DNA of 64,000 nucleotides from DSVQ01 sp964484765 (lineage in GTDB: Bacteria; Planctomycetota; Planctomycetia; Planctomycetales; Planctomycetaceae): the NCBI GenBank assembly GCA_964484765.1, contig CAZAGI010000016.1:1-64000 (forward strand). Direction: 5' to 3'. Below, in pieces: positions 27,764-37,537 of this stretch (position 1 is its first letter; every line of letters begins with the position of its first letter). The notes beneath the pieces were generated by a model that had not been told where the DNA came from, searched no databases, and was given only the letters and a program-made list of their open reading frames with translations. Made by a program: the position numbers and the translations under genes.

Positions 27764-29244
27764 GAAGACCACGCCGTCTCACGCTCAAACGGATACATCG
27801 GCCGGCGACGGTGGCGATAAGGTAGCGTCGTCATGTCGGCGCTGGTCACGCCGGGGGTGTTGACCCGCAGGATTGTGCGACACACCGGTGAATACGCCGC
27901 GAGCGGAGCGTTCACGCCTTTCGCTACCAGCACGTGAAACGCTGCCGGGTCGAGACCGAACGCGGTGAGTTGCCGGAGGCTGAACGGTGGCACCCGGCGC
28001 GAGGTGAGCATCACCGTCAGGCCGTCATCGGTGCGGACAATCGCCGTGCGACCTTGATCGAAATGTGTAAACCCGCCGTGCCGTGTTTCGGACTCCGAGA
28101 ATTGACCATCGCCGATAAACTGCACGGTGAACTCCGCGGAAAACGGTGCGCCGTGTAACTCACCGCTATGTCCACCGACGGAGAGCGACACGCCTCGCCC
28201 CACGCCTGCAGCTTCTGCCTGATTCACGCTGGCGGGATCGTACAGCACGATCAAACTTGGTGTGACATGTTGCCGGGCGAGTTCGTGGAGTAACCAGGTC
28301 GCATCGCCGGGAGAGCCGCCGCCGACGTTGTCACCCATGTCGAGCAAGCAGACGGGAGCCGGCGCGGTCGCCGCCTGAGCTACCGCATCGGCGACGGTCA
28401 AAAACGCTCCGGCGAGGCCTTCGCGATGTTCCCACAAACGGCGTCCTAATTCTGCGGCCGTGGTCGCGGCGAGGGCGCGGTCCCCATTCGTTACCGCGAG
28501 TGCCGCCGAACCCATCTCGGCCACATCGGAATAAGGGAACCCCAGAAACAGGCTGACGCCGAGAATGCCAGCATGTTCACGCAAACCGTCAGCATACCGG
28601 CAAATTCCCGCCAGCGGTTCTTCGCTCGTGCATTGCCGTTCGATGTTCATCGCCATCGGGGGAAACACCGCGGCTTGCACGGGACGTGCTCGCCCGGCGA
28701 GGGTGGCCAGCATCAGTTCGGCGGCTTCCGTCCCGCGCGCGGACTGATCAATGTGCGGATTCGTGCGATACGCCAGGAGCGCGTCCGTCGCCGCGACCAT
28801 GGCCGGGGACAAATTCGCATGCGGATCGAGCGTGCCGACGATTGGTACCGATGGACCGACGACATCGCGCACGGCTTGCAACCAGTCTCCATCAACATCG
28901 GGTACCGACTCACTGACTGTCGCACCATGCGGGGCGACTAACACGCCGTCCAGCGGTCCTGCACGGCGCAAACTGTCCAGCAATCGCGCCCGCAACGTGC
29001 CGTGCGTTGCCGCGGTCATCGCACCAAAGGGAATTGCCCGCGCGGCAAAAATTGGGACGGCATCGGCGTTCGCTGTCGCCAAAGCGCGAAACATCCCACC
29101 GACTTCGTGCTGGGCGTCGAGAAAGAAGCCGCGCATGGCCGAGCCCGTCAGCAGCACATCTTGTTCGAAGTGCGCGAGCGTTGTCGATTCCGGCAGAAAC
29201 GTGTTGGATTCCTGAATCCATGCGATCACTCCGACACGCGGCAT
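27760..29244 (-). CDS. M81 family metallopeptidase-like protein (MlrC)
   Basis: A 494-residue member of the MlrC/M81 family, named for microcystin-degrading MlrC but widely distributed with unknown natural substrates. Start 29244 (MPRVGVIAWIQESNTFLP) follows AAGGGGG. Family features: 'QESNTF', 'APHGATVSES', 'GTLDPHANLS', 'YRTNPHIDQSARG', 'LLDMGDNVGGGSPGDAT', and 'LTSRRVPPFSLRQLTAFGLDP'. Conserved Asp/His residues in DPHANLS and DNVGGG are the likely metal ligands. The reaction is probably hydrolytic on a small molecule or peptide. Its stop codon falls inside an inverted-repeat element, suggesting the gene tail was changed by element insertion. Confidence 0.9.
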   Translation of the reverse strand: MPRVGVIAWIQESNTFLPESTTLAHFEQDVLLTGSAMRGFFLDAQHEVGGMFRALATANADAVPIFAARAIPFGAMTAATHGTLRARLLDSLRRAGPLDGVLVAPHGATVSESVPDVDGDWLQAVRDVVGPSVPIVGTLDPHANLSPAMVAATDALLAYRTNPHIDQSARGTEAAELMLATLAGRARPVQAAVFPPMAMNIERQCTSEEPLAGICRYADGLREHAGILGVSLFLGFPYSDVAEMGSAALAVTNGDRALAATTAAELGRRLWEHREGLAGAFLTVADAVAQAATAPAPVCLLDMGDNVGGGSPGDATWLLHELARQHVTPSLIVLYDPASVNQAEAAGVGRGVSLSVGGHSGELHGAPFSAEFTVQFIGDGQFSESETRHGGFTHFDQGRTAIVRTDDGLTVMLTSRRVPPFSLRQLTAFGLDPAAFHVLVAKGVNAPLAAYSPVCRTILRVNTPGVTSADMTTLPYRHRRRPMYPFERETAWSS

Positions 29245-29644
29245 GGTGGCCCCCTTCATCCGATGATTTCCGTTCCGAGATCACCGCGACGAGGATACCA
29301 ATTTCGGTTGCTTCCTGTGCCTGAATGGCGTTCCCTCGCGCGAACAAGAGTCGCTCCTTCTAAGTCATGTACGGATGCTGCAAGCGGAATTTCAGGATCA
29401 AAAATGGCCTCACCCGCAGCAGAATCCGAATCATCAGGCCGCAAAATTTGGCGAGATCCATTTAATCGCTACAAATGCCCCTCCTTTCCGTTGATTTTCG
29501 GCAACGGATATTGTGAACGGTCAGACAGGCCGCTAGCGTTAATGTCTGTAGTTTCGCGTGAAATCGATCCGGATTTGACCTGGGGGCGACTCCAGTCTGT
29601 GACCATGACCACGAATCGCGTCGCCACGATCTCGGCGAGATTCG
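29245..29644. other. Gene-free divergent gap
   Basis: About 400 bases between the divergent MlrC-like and secreted-protein genes. No gene, repeat or hairpin was recognised. The 29460-29560 part is more AT-rich than the surroundings and likely holds promoters. Confidence 0.5.
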
Positions 29645-31279
29645 ATGAAAGGGCTTGACGTGTTGCACAATTTTGTCTGCCATCAACTTGCTCGGCTGAT
29701 GACGATTGGCCTCGTGACTGCCGCAGGCGGAACCGCCTTCGCCGAAGAAGCCGCGCCCGTGGACACGCCGGTGCCGGTGGAAGCCCGTCGACCCGCCGCG
29801 AATCCCCAGGCGAACACTCAGGCGCGCATACTTCCGTACACCGCCTCCGAAGATGCCGCAAGCGCAGCGATTCCCACTGACAATTCCAACAGCATTGATC
29901 TGCTACCGCCGAAAGTTCAGGCGTTTGCACCGCCGCTGGGAACGTCGTTTGAAGGGATTCCGGACACGGGATTCACGCCGCCAGACGCCAACATTGCTGT
30001 CGGACCGACCTTTATTGTGCAGGTTGTTAACGGTGCCTTGCGCGTCACCGACCGCACTGGTTTTGCCCCCGAAGCGACGATCTTTCTCGATTTCGTGTTC
30101 GGCGCTCCCGCCGGATCTATGGGGTTGACCGACCCGGTTTGTCATTACGACCATTTTTCCAATCGGTTTGTGGTGATGTGCACCGCTCGCAACGCGGCGG
30201 GGACGGATGGCTGGTATGTACTGGCGGTCACGAAGAGTTCGATCCCCTACGCCGATCCGGCCGTCTGGACCGTGTACTACATCCGCAATGACATCACCCT
30301 CCCCAATACCGACACCGCCACGTGGGGAGACTCTGCGAAATTCGGTTTCGACAATACCTACTTCTACATCACGTCCAATCAGTACAACGCCGCCAACCAG
30401 TTTCAGTTCAGCAAGATTCGGATCTACAAGAAGAACGACGTTTACGGCAAGTTGGCGCTGTCGCCGCGCGAATTCAGTGATGTGCGTGATGCCCAGGGAG
30501 CCCGCGCGTTTTCCCTTCAGCCGGCGGTCACTTTCGGGGTACCCGGCCAAGAGTATCTGGTTTCGTGCTCGCCGACTTCCGGCAATTCCATTACGGTCTA
30601 CAACATTCCGGTCGCGTCGGTCTTCGTCGCGCCGATTCTCAACAAGCGCCCGGTTGCCGTCAGCGCATGGACGGCTCCGCTGCCGGCTCCGCAGAAACTG
30701 CCTGGAGCGCCGTTGAACTCGGGAGATGCCCGGTTGGTGGGCGCGGTGTTCCGTAACAGCCGCCTCTACACCGCGCATACGGTCCGCCGCGGAACCTTTC
30801 CTTGTGCAGCGCATTATCTCGGCGTCAACACCACAAACTTCACGAAGACCCTGGATGTCACCATCGGTTCGGCGTCGGTTTCGTATTACTACCCGGCAAT
30901 CGCGGTTTCGAACGCCGGTCAGTTAGGAACCGTGCTGAACTCATCGAGTCTCACTCGGTACCCGAGCGCGTTGTATACGCAGATCGATCCCAACGGGACC
31001 GTCTTCCCGCTGGCGACCTTGCGCGCAGGCGAGGCAAACTACAATTTGGGATCGTGGGGCAAATACAACGGCGTCGCCGTCGATCCCAGCAGCCCTGATC
31101 GATTGTGGTTCAATGCAGCCTATGTTTCGACATTCAATACCTGGGGAACCTACGTCGGCAGCACCAGCCTGTTCGGTGGACGCCAGAGCAACCCGGCGAG
31201 CGATGCCGTCACCGCACTGAAGGATCAGCTGCTCGATTGGTTGAAAACGACCCCGGTTTTCGGTCCGGCATTGCCGTAG
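29645..31279 (+). CDS. Secreted beta-propeller-like protein, unknown
   Basis: A 544-residue exported protein: signal peptide to about residue 33 (GTAFA-EEA), a Pro/Ala-rich linker, then a beta-rich domain. The region near residues 105-130 has 'PDTGFTPPDANIAVGP...IVQVVNG', a phrase seen in large secreted proteins of planctomycetes and acidobacteria. Recurring 'DPVCHYDHFSNRFVVM', 'WYVLAVTKSSIPY', 'DSAKFGFDNTYFYITSNQY' and 'YLVSCSPTSGNSITVYNIP' strands suggest a propeller of about six to seven blades. No catalytic motif was seen. Likely surface or periplasmic binding/structural role; no family name is claimed. Confidence 0.7.
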   Translation: MKGLDVLHNFVCHQLARLMTIGLVTAAGGTAFAEEAAPVDTPVPVEARRPAANPQANTQARILPYTASEDAASAAIPTDNSNSIDLLPPKVQAFAPPLGTSFEGIPDTGFTPPDANIAVGPTFIVQVVNGALRVTDRTGFAPEATIFLDFVFGAPAGSMGLTDPVCHYDHFSNRFVVMCTARNAAGTDGWYVLAVTKSSIPYADPAVWTVYYIRNDITLPNTDTATWGDSAKFGFDNTYFYITSNQYNAANQFQFSKIRIYKKNDVYGKLALSPREFSDVRDAQGARAFSLQPAVTFGVPGQEYLVSCSPTSGNSITVYNIPVASVFVAPILNKRPVAVSAWTAPLPAPQKLPGAPLNSGDARLVGAVFRNSRLYTAHTVRRGTFPCAAHYLGVNTTNFTKTLDVTIGSASVSYYYPAIAVSNAGQLGTVLNSSSLTRYPSALYTQIDPNGTVFPLATLRAGEANYNLGSWGKYNGVAVDPSSPDRLWFNAAYVSTFNTWGTYVGSTSLFGGRQSNPASDAVTALKDQLLDWLKTTPVFGPALP

Positions 31280-31389
31280 TTTTGGTTGATCGTGGGTCAG
31301 GTGGAATTCAGAGTTCGCGCGGCCGACACGGCCGTGGCACGCCATCCATTGATCGGCGGCTTGTTACGCCGGAGCGATCGTGATTCGTG

Positions 31390-31965
31390 TCACAGGGGCG
31401 TCACCTGTTCCAGATCAATCTGTCGGAACAGCGTGCGGGTCACGCGGAAACCGACCCGGCGGTAGAGTTCCACGGCGGCGTGATTAGTGGCGGTCACTTC
31501 CAGCGTCGCGCGTTTCATGCCGGCAGACTGGAAACCGATGAGACAGCGCGCGATCAGTGCCCGCCCCAATCCTTGACCGCGATGGCTTGGGACAATCCCC
31601 ACGTTTTGAATGCATCCGGTCGACTCACTGACGCTGACGCCCTGAATGGTTCCGCAGTCTTCATACCCCGCGGATCCGGTGGGGCCGGGAACCGTGATCA
31701 GCCACGTCGCCTCGGAGAGAAAACCCGGCTGAACGGCGATGTCTTTCATCAGCTGATAACAGCCGTGGTAGTCTCCCAGACACTCAAAAACCTCGGAATC
31801 GATCTCATCGCGAAAGCTGTGAAACTTCACCAGCGCATGGCGATCTTCCTGGCCGCGTTCCCACGGCGTCCAGACATAACCCGGCGGAAGGTCGGGGATG
31901 GTGATCGCTGCGTGCTGCAGGTCGCACACCATGCGATAACGTTTGTAATATGCGAGCGACATCAC
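31390..31965 (-). CDS. GNAT family N-acetyltransferase
   Basis: A 191-residue GNAT protein. The acetyl-CoA loop is 'GIVPSHRGQGLGRALI' (R/Q-x-x-G-x-G/A), followed by 'ATLEVTATNHAAVELYRRVGF', the standard motif A/B end. N-terminal half is divergent and may hold the acceptor site. Acceptor unknown. The stop is near 31390 and no partner is adjacent. Confidence 0.9.
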   Translation of the reverse strand: MMSLAYYKRYRMVCDLQHAAITIPDLPPGYVWTPWERGQEDRHALVKFHSFRDEIDSEVFECLGDYHGCYQLMKDIAVQPGFLSEATWLITVPGPTGSAGYEDCGTIQGVSVSESTGCIQNVGIVPSHRGQGLGRALIARCLIGFQSAGMKRATLEVTATNHAAVELYRRVGFRVTRTLFRQIDLEQVTPL

Positions 31966-32172
31966 ATTCGCCGGAAACGGACGCGATCCCCTTGTTCTAT
32001 CGGAACAGCGTCGGCTACGCTCGCAGGTGTGTCAAGCGCCTGTCGGTTGAATTCGCGCGGCCGAAGTCGCCAGGCGGATGAAGGTGGATTCGGAAGAGGA
32101 ATCGGCTTTCTCGCCGCGCCCGGATTATCGCGAACATCCGTCGCGGCTCGCCTGACTGCCGCCGTCCCTGGA

Positions 32173-32418
32173 ATGGAAAGTGATCCTGCCGTGAGTGAAC
32201 GACCTGCGGATGATGTGCCGGACCGGCTGGTCGCGCTCGAATCGGCGCTGGCGCACCTGCAGCACGACTTTGAACAGGTGCATCATGTGTCATTGGAGCT
32301 GCAGCGAGAACTTCGACAGTTGATTCTGCGCCTGCAACGCCTGGAACAACGCTTCGAAACGCTGGGTGAATCACCGGAAGTCCGGTCGCCCGAGAGCGAA
32401 CGACCGCCGCACTACTGA
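32173..32418 (+). CDS. slyX: SlyX family protein
   Basis: An 81-residue coiled-coil protein of the SlyX family. It has 'RLVALESALAHLQHDFEQVHHVSLELQRELRQLILRLQRLEQRF', a heptad pattern matching SlyX, and ends with the hallmark PPHY. The function is not defined; in enterics slyX lies next to slyD, which is absent here. A GTG at 32191 (MSERPADD) with GGAAAG ten bases upstream is an alternative start. Confidence 0.85.
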   Translation: MESDPAVSERPADDVPDRLVALESALAHLQHDFEQVHHVSLELQRELRQLILRLQRLEQRFETLGESPEVRSPESERPPHY

Positions 32419-32432
32419 TCGAGACGACAGAA

Positions 32433-32469
32433 CAAAAAAGACCCAGACACACAACGGCGTCTGAGTCTT
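32433..32469 (-). terminator. Terminator of the 32.5-kb lipoprotein gene
   Basis: A stem AAGACtCAGAC...GTCTGgGTCTT (32439-32469, one mismatch) followed on the minus strand by TTTTTTGTTC. It is 27 bases after the stop of the gene ending at 32496 and may also serve the convergent slyX transcript. Confidence 0.85.
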
Positions 32470-32495
32470 GCCAGGCGTGATCGAACTTCGGCCAA

Positions 32496-32957
32496 TTACT
32501 TCATGGCAATCTGCAACGGGGCCGAGCCGTTCGGCAACACCTCGACTTGCAATGTCGTCGTCTTCTGGTTGACGTACTTGGCCGGCACGCTGAGCTTGGC
32601 CAAACCCGCGGCGATCATCTGATCGGTATCGATGCCGTTCGCACGATCCTCGGCGGTAACGATCAGCGGGCTGCCATCTTTTTTCGTGTAGTAGGCTACG
32701 GTGACGCGATAGTGCCCGGGAACTGCCCCGGCTTTACCGTTGGTAAACAGCGCGAACTTCCCGCTTTCGTCAGTGTTCCCCGCGCAACTCATTCCGGTGG
32801 TGCCATCCGGGTGAAAGAAAACGGTCGCGCCTGCCAGCGGTTTTTCTTTCAGCGTGACCACACCATCGGCCGCCACCAGTGCCGGTCCCGCGGGGGTCGA
32901 CGCCCCACATCCCAGACCGGTTGCCACCAGGATGACCATGATCGATCGAATCACCAT
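32496..32957 (-). CDS. Small lipoprotein with transthyretin-like/carboxypeptidase-regulatory fold
   Basis: A 153-residue lipoprotein starting at MVIRSIMVIL (32957), preceded by GGAG. The lipobox is around 'TGLGC'. The mature part resembles a transthyretin-like or carboxypeptidase-regulatory domain common in planctomycete lipoproteins: 'VAADGVVTLKEKPLAGATVFFHPDG', 'GNTDESGKFALFTNGKAGAVPGHYRVTVAYY'. Such proteins often accompany DUF1559 genes, and a DUF1559 gene lies just upstream here. Function unknown. Confidence 0.85.
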   Translation of the reverse strand: MVIRSIMVILVATGLGCGASTPAGPALVAADGVVTLKEKPLAGATVFFHPDGTTGMSCAGNTDESGKFALFTNGKAGAVPGHYRVTVAYYTKKDGSPLIVTAEDRANGIDTDQMIAAGLAKLSVPAKYVNQKTTTLQVEVLPNGSAPLQIAMK

Positions 32958-33054
32958 TCTCTGCTTTTCTCCGGGAATTGAGGACATCAGAACAAGCCAA
33001 CCCTGACGGCCGCGGTTGGATTTCTGGAAGGAAACTGACCAGCGGCGCGTCGAC

Positions 33055-34074
33055 CTAGAATTCTCCGATCACGCTGCCATCCTTGATGCGGTTGAGGGGT
33101 GAGAAGACCCGTGCGTAGTCGGTATTGTCGCTGATGAAGCGCACGGAGCCGTCACCGAGCAGGAAATGTCCGCCGCCCACATGATGGCTGCCGAACCCCC
33201 ACGCATACTGCAGTTTCGGTGTGCCGGCCGCCGGTGCCGCGGCGGTACAGGGCGGATAGTTGTAAGCCGCATTGATGTGATAGCAGGCGTTGGGTGTGTA
33301 CCCGTGACAGCAAGTGTGCACACCCGCGCCCCAGTACGGACCGTAAGCCGTCGAGGTCTTTCCCAATTGCCGCGATTCGCCGACAGCGATGGTGTTGCTC
33401 AGCCCGTCGGTCACCTGTGCAATCGAAGCGGCACCGTCGTTGCCGAACATCCCCTGATTCGTACTGGCGATGTTCGCGCCGTACGACTGGTCATAATCGG
33501 TGAAGCTGCCGGACGCGAAGAGCATGCTGCTGCGGGCGACGTTATTGGCTTCGTAGAAGTTCGTCGCCGTGTTGGCTCCGTTGGAGTACTGCGCCATGGC
33601 CGCGGTGTCCGACGGGCATCCATAGGCCGCCAGTTTCAGCTGATAGATCGCCTGATTGGAAGTGCTGGTCGTCACGCTGCCGGCTTGCGGCCGGCCGTAG
33701 GGGCTGGACATGCTCGAGGAAACATTGAAATTGTACCGGTTGTACAGCGGCGATTGATCGAGATAGGGCAACAGCAATACAAACCCCGTCGTGTTCAGCA
33801 CGGGTCGCGTTGCCGGGCACTCCAACGGATACGACGCCGGATTGCATCGACCGGAACTGATCAGCGCCGCGGGAAAATAGCCAAAGTTGTCGTGGTAATT
33901 GTGCAGCGCCAGCCCGACTTGCTTGAAGTTGTTTCGGCATTGCGTCCGACGGGCCGCTTCCCGAGCCTGCTGCACAGCGGGCAGCAAGAGAGCAATAAGA
34001 ATAGCGATGATCGCAATCACCACCAGCAGTTCAATCAACGTAAACCCCGCGCGACGGCGGACCACAAGAGACAT
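33055..34074 (-). CDS. DUF1559 (SBP_bac_10-like) pseudopilin-type protein
   Basis: A 339-residue DUF1559 protein, one of the most expanded planctomycete families. Start at MSLVVRRR (34074) follows GGAGAG. N-terminal prepilin motif 'GFTLIELLVVIAIIAILIALLLPAV' with 'QQAREAARRTQCRNNFKQVGLALHNYHD' behind it; C-terminal H-x9-DG motif is in 'HVGGGHFLLGDGSVRF'. Probably processed by a prepilin peptidase and membrane-anchored or assembled. Role unknown. A transthyretin-like lipoprotein gene follows on the same strand, a frequent pairing. Confidence 0.95.
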   Translation of the reverse strand: MSLVVRRRAGFTLIELLVVIAIIAILIALLLPAVQQAREAARRTQCRNNFKQVGLALHNYHDNFGYFPAALISSGRCNPASYPLECPATRPVLNTTGFVLLLPYLDQSPLYNRYNFNVSSSMSSPYGRPQAGSVTTSTSNQAIYQLKLAAYGCPSDTAAMAQYSNGANTATNFYEANNVARSSMLFASGSFTDYDQSYGANIASTNQGMFGNDGAASIAQVTDGLSNTIAVGESRQLGKTSTAYGPYWGAGVHTCCHGYTPNACYHINAAYNYPPCTAAAPAAGTPKLQYAWGFGSHHVGGGHFLLGDGSVRFISDNTDYARVFSPLNRIKDGSVIGEF

Positions 34075-34309
34075 CGACGACTCTCCAGAAAGCAGCATCA
34101 AACAGAAATCACCTCAGCGAGGTGGTTTCCCCCCAGACGAAGAGCGCATCGACAGGCGGAACTACTACAGGACTGAGACGCAGTTTGTATGCCAATGCAG
34201 AAAACCGCGGAATCCAGGCGGTTTTTGCAGTCTTAGCTCGTCATGCCAGCGCGAATGCCCAGCAAGAACGCTCGGCGGATATGCATCCATCCCGCGGTCG
34301 CCAAGCCAA

Positions 34310-36112
34310 TTAGCGCGCAGGAGCAAAGCGCCCGCCGACCTTCAATTCGACCCGGTCGGGCGCGACGGAGACCGCCGCAAAACCGCGGTCGATGAGATGA
34401 GCCAACATCTTGGGAAGACGCGCTTCCGCCGTCTCTGATGGAGCGGCATCCTGCGGCAAGAGCTTCCGTAATTCCTGCACATTGATCCACGCCATCAACG
34501 CCGGATGAGGGAACTCGCGTGCGCTGCATTGCGCCAGTTCAGTCGCAGAGCCTGCAAGAGCGTTGGGCAAAGCGATGTGATGGCGGATATCCGTGAACGG
34601 TCGACCGGCCCACAGCCGATTGCCCGCAATCTCGTAACCAATGTCGCAATCCAGACGACCCGAGAACTTGCGGCCGATTATCACGCCTTCCCGAATTCGT
34701 GTGGGTGTCACGGTCTCGCCACCGCCATTGCCATTCACCTGTGCGGCGAACAACTGCATCGCGAGCCCCAGCGAATCATCAATCGCCGCAACCAAATCGG
34801 GACGCTGATCCGGTCCCGCCGTCAATTGATGCAATGTGACAATGTTCCAGTCGGTCAACCGGAATTCTCCAGTCGTCGCCGACCGGTTGGTGACGAACGC
34901 GCCCCAGTCACGCAAGAGCGCTGCCCCGACCTCTTTCCAGGGATCGAAACCGCCGACTGCACCGCGAAGAATCCGTTGCATGCGCTGCCAATCTTCTTTC
35001 TCACGATCGGACTGCAGCGCGTGCAACTGTTGCAGCCACCAACTTGGTCGGATCGAGCCGCCCACAACAGCGACGGCATCAGCGGGCGCAGCGCTGACGA
35101 CACTCAATTGATCGGGCCTGCGCAATGGATCGGAGGGGTCCCGCGCATCCACCGCGGCGGTCCAACCCGGGCGCGGGCGGCTGCCGTCCAGCGTCGCTCT
35201 CACCGTCAGAGTGACACCGTCGTCAAGTCGCAGTGAGGCGCCGAGACCGCGCAATGACAGCCACGCATTGCGCGCGAGCTGCGCGCCGGGAGTATGATCG
35301 AACTCGCGGTCCAGCCAGCGGTCCCAGGCCCGCGGATTGCCATACACCCATGCCGCTGCGGTGGAAGCTTCAGGGACAACCTGCTCGGCTTCGACGAGGA
35401 ACCCGCGCGCGGGACTCGACAGCGCCCGGGCTTCGCGTCCGGCGGTGATCTCGGCCAACCGTTGCACACAGCCGGCGACGAGGGGTTCGTGATCGGACAG
35501 GATCAGCACGTCATCCCGACGGGCGTAATACAACACCTGTTCGTTGTCGCCTTTTCTGATTCGCCGGGCAAAGAATTCGTTCTTGCCAGTTCCGCGGCGT
35601 TCGGTCTTGAGCGGTGGTTCTAAACGGTCCCAGGCCTTCAGTGTTGATTCCAGCGCCGCCGCCGAGCGCGCGCGGGAGACCCACATCCCCTGTGGCGGAC
35701 CTTGATTCGGCACGAACACGGCGAGAGACAATCCTTCGCCGCAGAGGCCGCGAATGTGATCGGTGAGCGTTAAGGGCGTGGCTTGTGCAACGGATTCGTC
35801 AACTTTGCGCCACTGGCGCGCAAACTCGGATTTGGCCAGCAGCGATTCCAGTCCCGATTGCTTGTAGCGTCGCGCGAGCTCCGATTGTTCCCACGCGTCC
35901 CATTGCTGATCGGGGTGAGCGATTTCGATATACAGGGCGACTTCGGGGTCGATCAGCGACGACAGCGGAAAGGCATTCTGCGCCCAGGCGACAGAGGCCC
36001 CGCCGCATAGAAACGACAATCCCAGCCAGAGGACCATCGACCGGGGAATCCGCGTCGCCGATCCGGCACATTGTTCGTCATCGGTAGATCGATCCCACAT
36101 CGTCAAAGCCAC
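34310..36112 (-). CDS. Large secreted protein downstream of ECF sigma/anti-sigma genes
   Basis: A 600-residue protein not assigned to a family. A hydrophobic segment at residues 26-45 (MVLWLGLSFLCGGASVAWA-Q) is a signal peptide; the start may therefore be downstream of the GTG at 36112 (ATG 36100 is possible). The mature part begins 'PLSSLIDPEVALYIEIAHPD' and includes 'GLSLAVFVPNQG', 'VLYYARRDDVLILSDHEPL' and repeated beta-alpha segments, resembling DUF3352-like secreted proteins, but that is a guess. It lies 60 bases after the anti-sigma gene on the same strand, so co-transcription is likely. Confidence 0.8.
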   Translation of the reverse strand: MALTMWDRSTDDEQCAGSATRIPRSMVLWLGLSFLCGGASVAWAQNAFPLSSLIDPEVALYIEIAHPDQQWDAWEQSELARRYKQSGLESLLAKSEFARQWRKVDESVAQATPLTLTDHIRGLCGEGLSLAVFVPNQGPPQGMWVSRARSAAALESTLKAWDRLEPPLKTERRGTGKNEFFARRIRKGDNEQVLYYARRDDVLILSDHEPLVAGCVQRLAEITAGREARALSSPARGFLVEAEQVVPEASTAAAWVYGNPRAWDRWLDREFDHTPGAQLARNAWLSLRGLGASLRLDDGVTLTVRATLDGSRPRPGWTAAVDARDPSDPLRRPDQLSVVSAAPADAVAVVGGSIRPSWWLQQLHALQSDREKEDWQRMQRILRGAVGGFDPWKEVGAALLRDWGAFVTNRSATTGEFRLTDWNIVTLHQLTAGPDQRPDLVAAIDDSLGLAMQLFAAQVNGNGGGETVTPTRIREGVIIGRKFSGRLDCDIGYEIAGNRLWAGRPFTDIRHHIALPNALAGSATELAQCSAREFPHPALMAWINVQELRKLLPQDAAPSETAEARLPKMLAHLIDRGFAAVSVAPDRVELKVGGRFAPAR

Positions 36113-36172
36113 ACTCCAGGTTTTCCGTCAGTCGAAACAGTCACTCGCATTTGCAGATTCCCTGAACGATGA

Positions 36173-36829
36173 TCATCCCGCGTCGGTCATGGGAATCGGC
36201 ACCGCAATCTGCAGGAACCGAAACGCCTGCCCCACGCCTTGGCCGAGCGGTTCCCCGTAGCGTAGCACCGCCGAGGGCGCTGCGGGATCGATGATTTCGG
36301 TCGCGTCAAATGCCACATCCCCTGTTTCGCCAGAAGGCAATAACGGAAACGCCGGCATCGAGTAAGGCCCCGTAGTTAACACCGGGTGCGGGGATTCGTC
36401 GAAGTGGTTGAGCAACGATCCCACGGTGGAAGTCAGGGCGAGTTGTTCTGACGATTTCAGCGCGAGAGGGCTTGATTCCGGCGGCAACGAGCGCGACAAA
36501 CCGATGCCGATCACCACCAATGCCGCGGACGACAAGATCAGCGGCCACCACGCCGATCGCACCGACCGTCTGGTGCGCGATGCCGTCATGGGTTGGCGCA
36601 CGCGGACTTCGTGGAGCAGAAGCGACACCAGCGCATCGGTCGCGGGCGGGCGGGGGGAATTCGCCCGCCATGCGACCATGGCGGAGGCCAGCACGCGCTC
36701 ATCGTGCCAGCATTGCGCGCACGATCCGCATGCCGCGACGTGCTGAGCCCATTCGGCAGGCAGTTCGCCACGGTGCGCATCGGGCTGATCGGTCAGCCAG
36801 ACTTCAAGGCGTGTGCAGTTCGTATCCAT
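36173..36829 (-). CDS. Zinc-finger anti-sigma factor
   Basis: A 218-residue membrane protein with the ZAS-type motif H30-x3-C34-x2-C37 ('HVAACGSCAQC') near the N-terminus, a single transmembrane helix at about residues 96-114 ('WWPLILSSAALVVIGIGLS'), and a short periplasmic part. Its start overlaps the end of the ECF sigma gene by 26 bases, so it is the cognate anti-sigma factor. The signal that releases sigma is unknown. Confidence 0.88.
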   Translation of the reverse strand: MDTNCTRLEVWLTDQPDAHRGELPAEWAQHVAACGSCAQCWHDERVLASAMVAWRANSPRPPATDALVSLLLHEVRVRQPMTASRTRRSVRSAWWPLILSSAALVVIGIGLSRSLPPESSPLALKSSEQLALTSTVGSLLNHFDESPHPVLTTGPYSMPAFPLLPSGETGDVAFDATEIIDPAAPSAVLRYGEPLGQGVGQAFRFLQIAVPIPMTDAG

Positions 36830-37361
36830 CGGGGGTTACCACTCCGCGTTGACGGAGAAAATCGGCGAGAAACTTTCGGGCACGATACAACCAGGTTTTC
36901 ACAGTCCCTTCCGGGCATTCCAACGTTGTGGCGACTTCCTGCACCGACAATTGCTGCTCATAGAACAAGAGAAAACAAAGACGATAATCATCCCGCAGCG
37001 CTTCCAGTCCACGTTGTAATTCTTCGGCCAGTTCGTGCGACCGCACGGGATTGCTGCCAGCGAGTTCCTGCGTGTGTTCCATCGGTACCGGCGTTCGGGT
37101 GCGTTTTGCCAAGCGGGTGCGGCAGCGGTTCGCGGCGATGGTTAATAACCAGGGTCGCAACGGTCGCGTGGCATCCCAATGGTCGAGATGTCGGAACGCC
37201 CGCACGAACACGTCTTGAGTCGCGTCCTCCGCATCATGCCGATGGCCGAGCATGCGGAAGCAGAGACTGAAGACGAGCGCGTGAAATCGGTCGACGAACG
37301 CGCGAACGGCGATGGCATCGCCAGCGAGGCAGCGGAGTGCCAACTCGCGCTCGTCGTCCAC
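36804..37361 (-). CDS. ECF-type RNA polymerase sigma factor
   Basis: A 185-residue sigma-70 family factor. Region 2 has 'FVDRFHALVFSLCFRMLGHRHDAEDATQDVFVRAFRHLDHWD', and region 4 'LEALRDDYRLCFLLFYEQQLSVQEVATTLECPEGTVKTWLYRARKFL' with the sigma-4 HTH. Overlap with the anti-sigma gene indicates autoregulated co-expression. Its target promoters cannot be read from this window; the downstream secreted protein is a likely member of the regulon. Confidence 0.95.
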   Translation of the reverse strand: MDDERELALRCLAGDAIAVRAFVDRFHALVFSLCFRMLGHRHDAEDATQDVFVRAFRHLDHWDATRPLRPWLLTIAANRCRTRLAKRTRTPVPMEHTQELAGSNPVRSHELAEELQRGLEALRDDYRLCFLLFYEQQLSVQEVATTLECPEGTVKTWLYRARKFLADFLRQRGVVTPDGYELHTP

Positions 37362-37537
37362 GGGGTCCTTGTCCCTTTCCGGAAGTCCTTACCCGCAGAA
37401 GACGACCGCGGTTTCACAGTCGAAGAAAGTCCAGAGATGCCCCAGTCAACACGCCTGCCGGTGACTGCCAAGGCGAAGCCCCACGGCGAGCGAGGCCAGC
37501 AAAATCTACTGTCGGCGTGCGACAGGACGCGGGGGGG

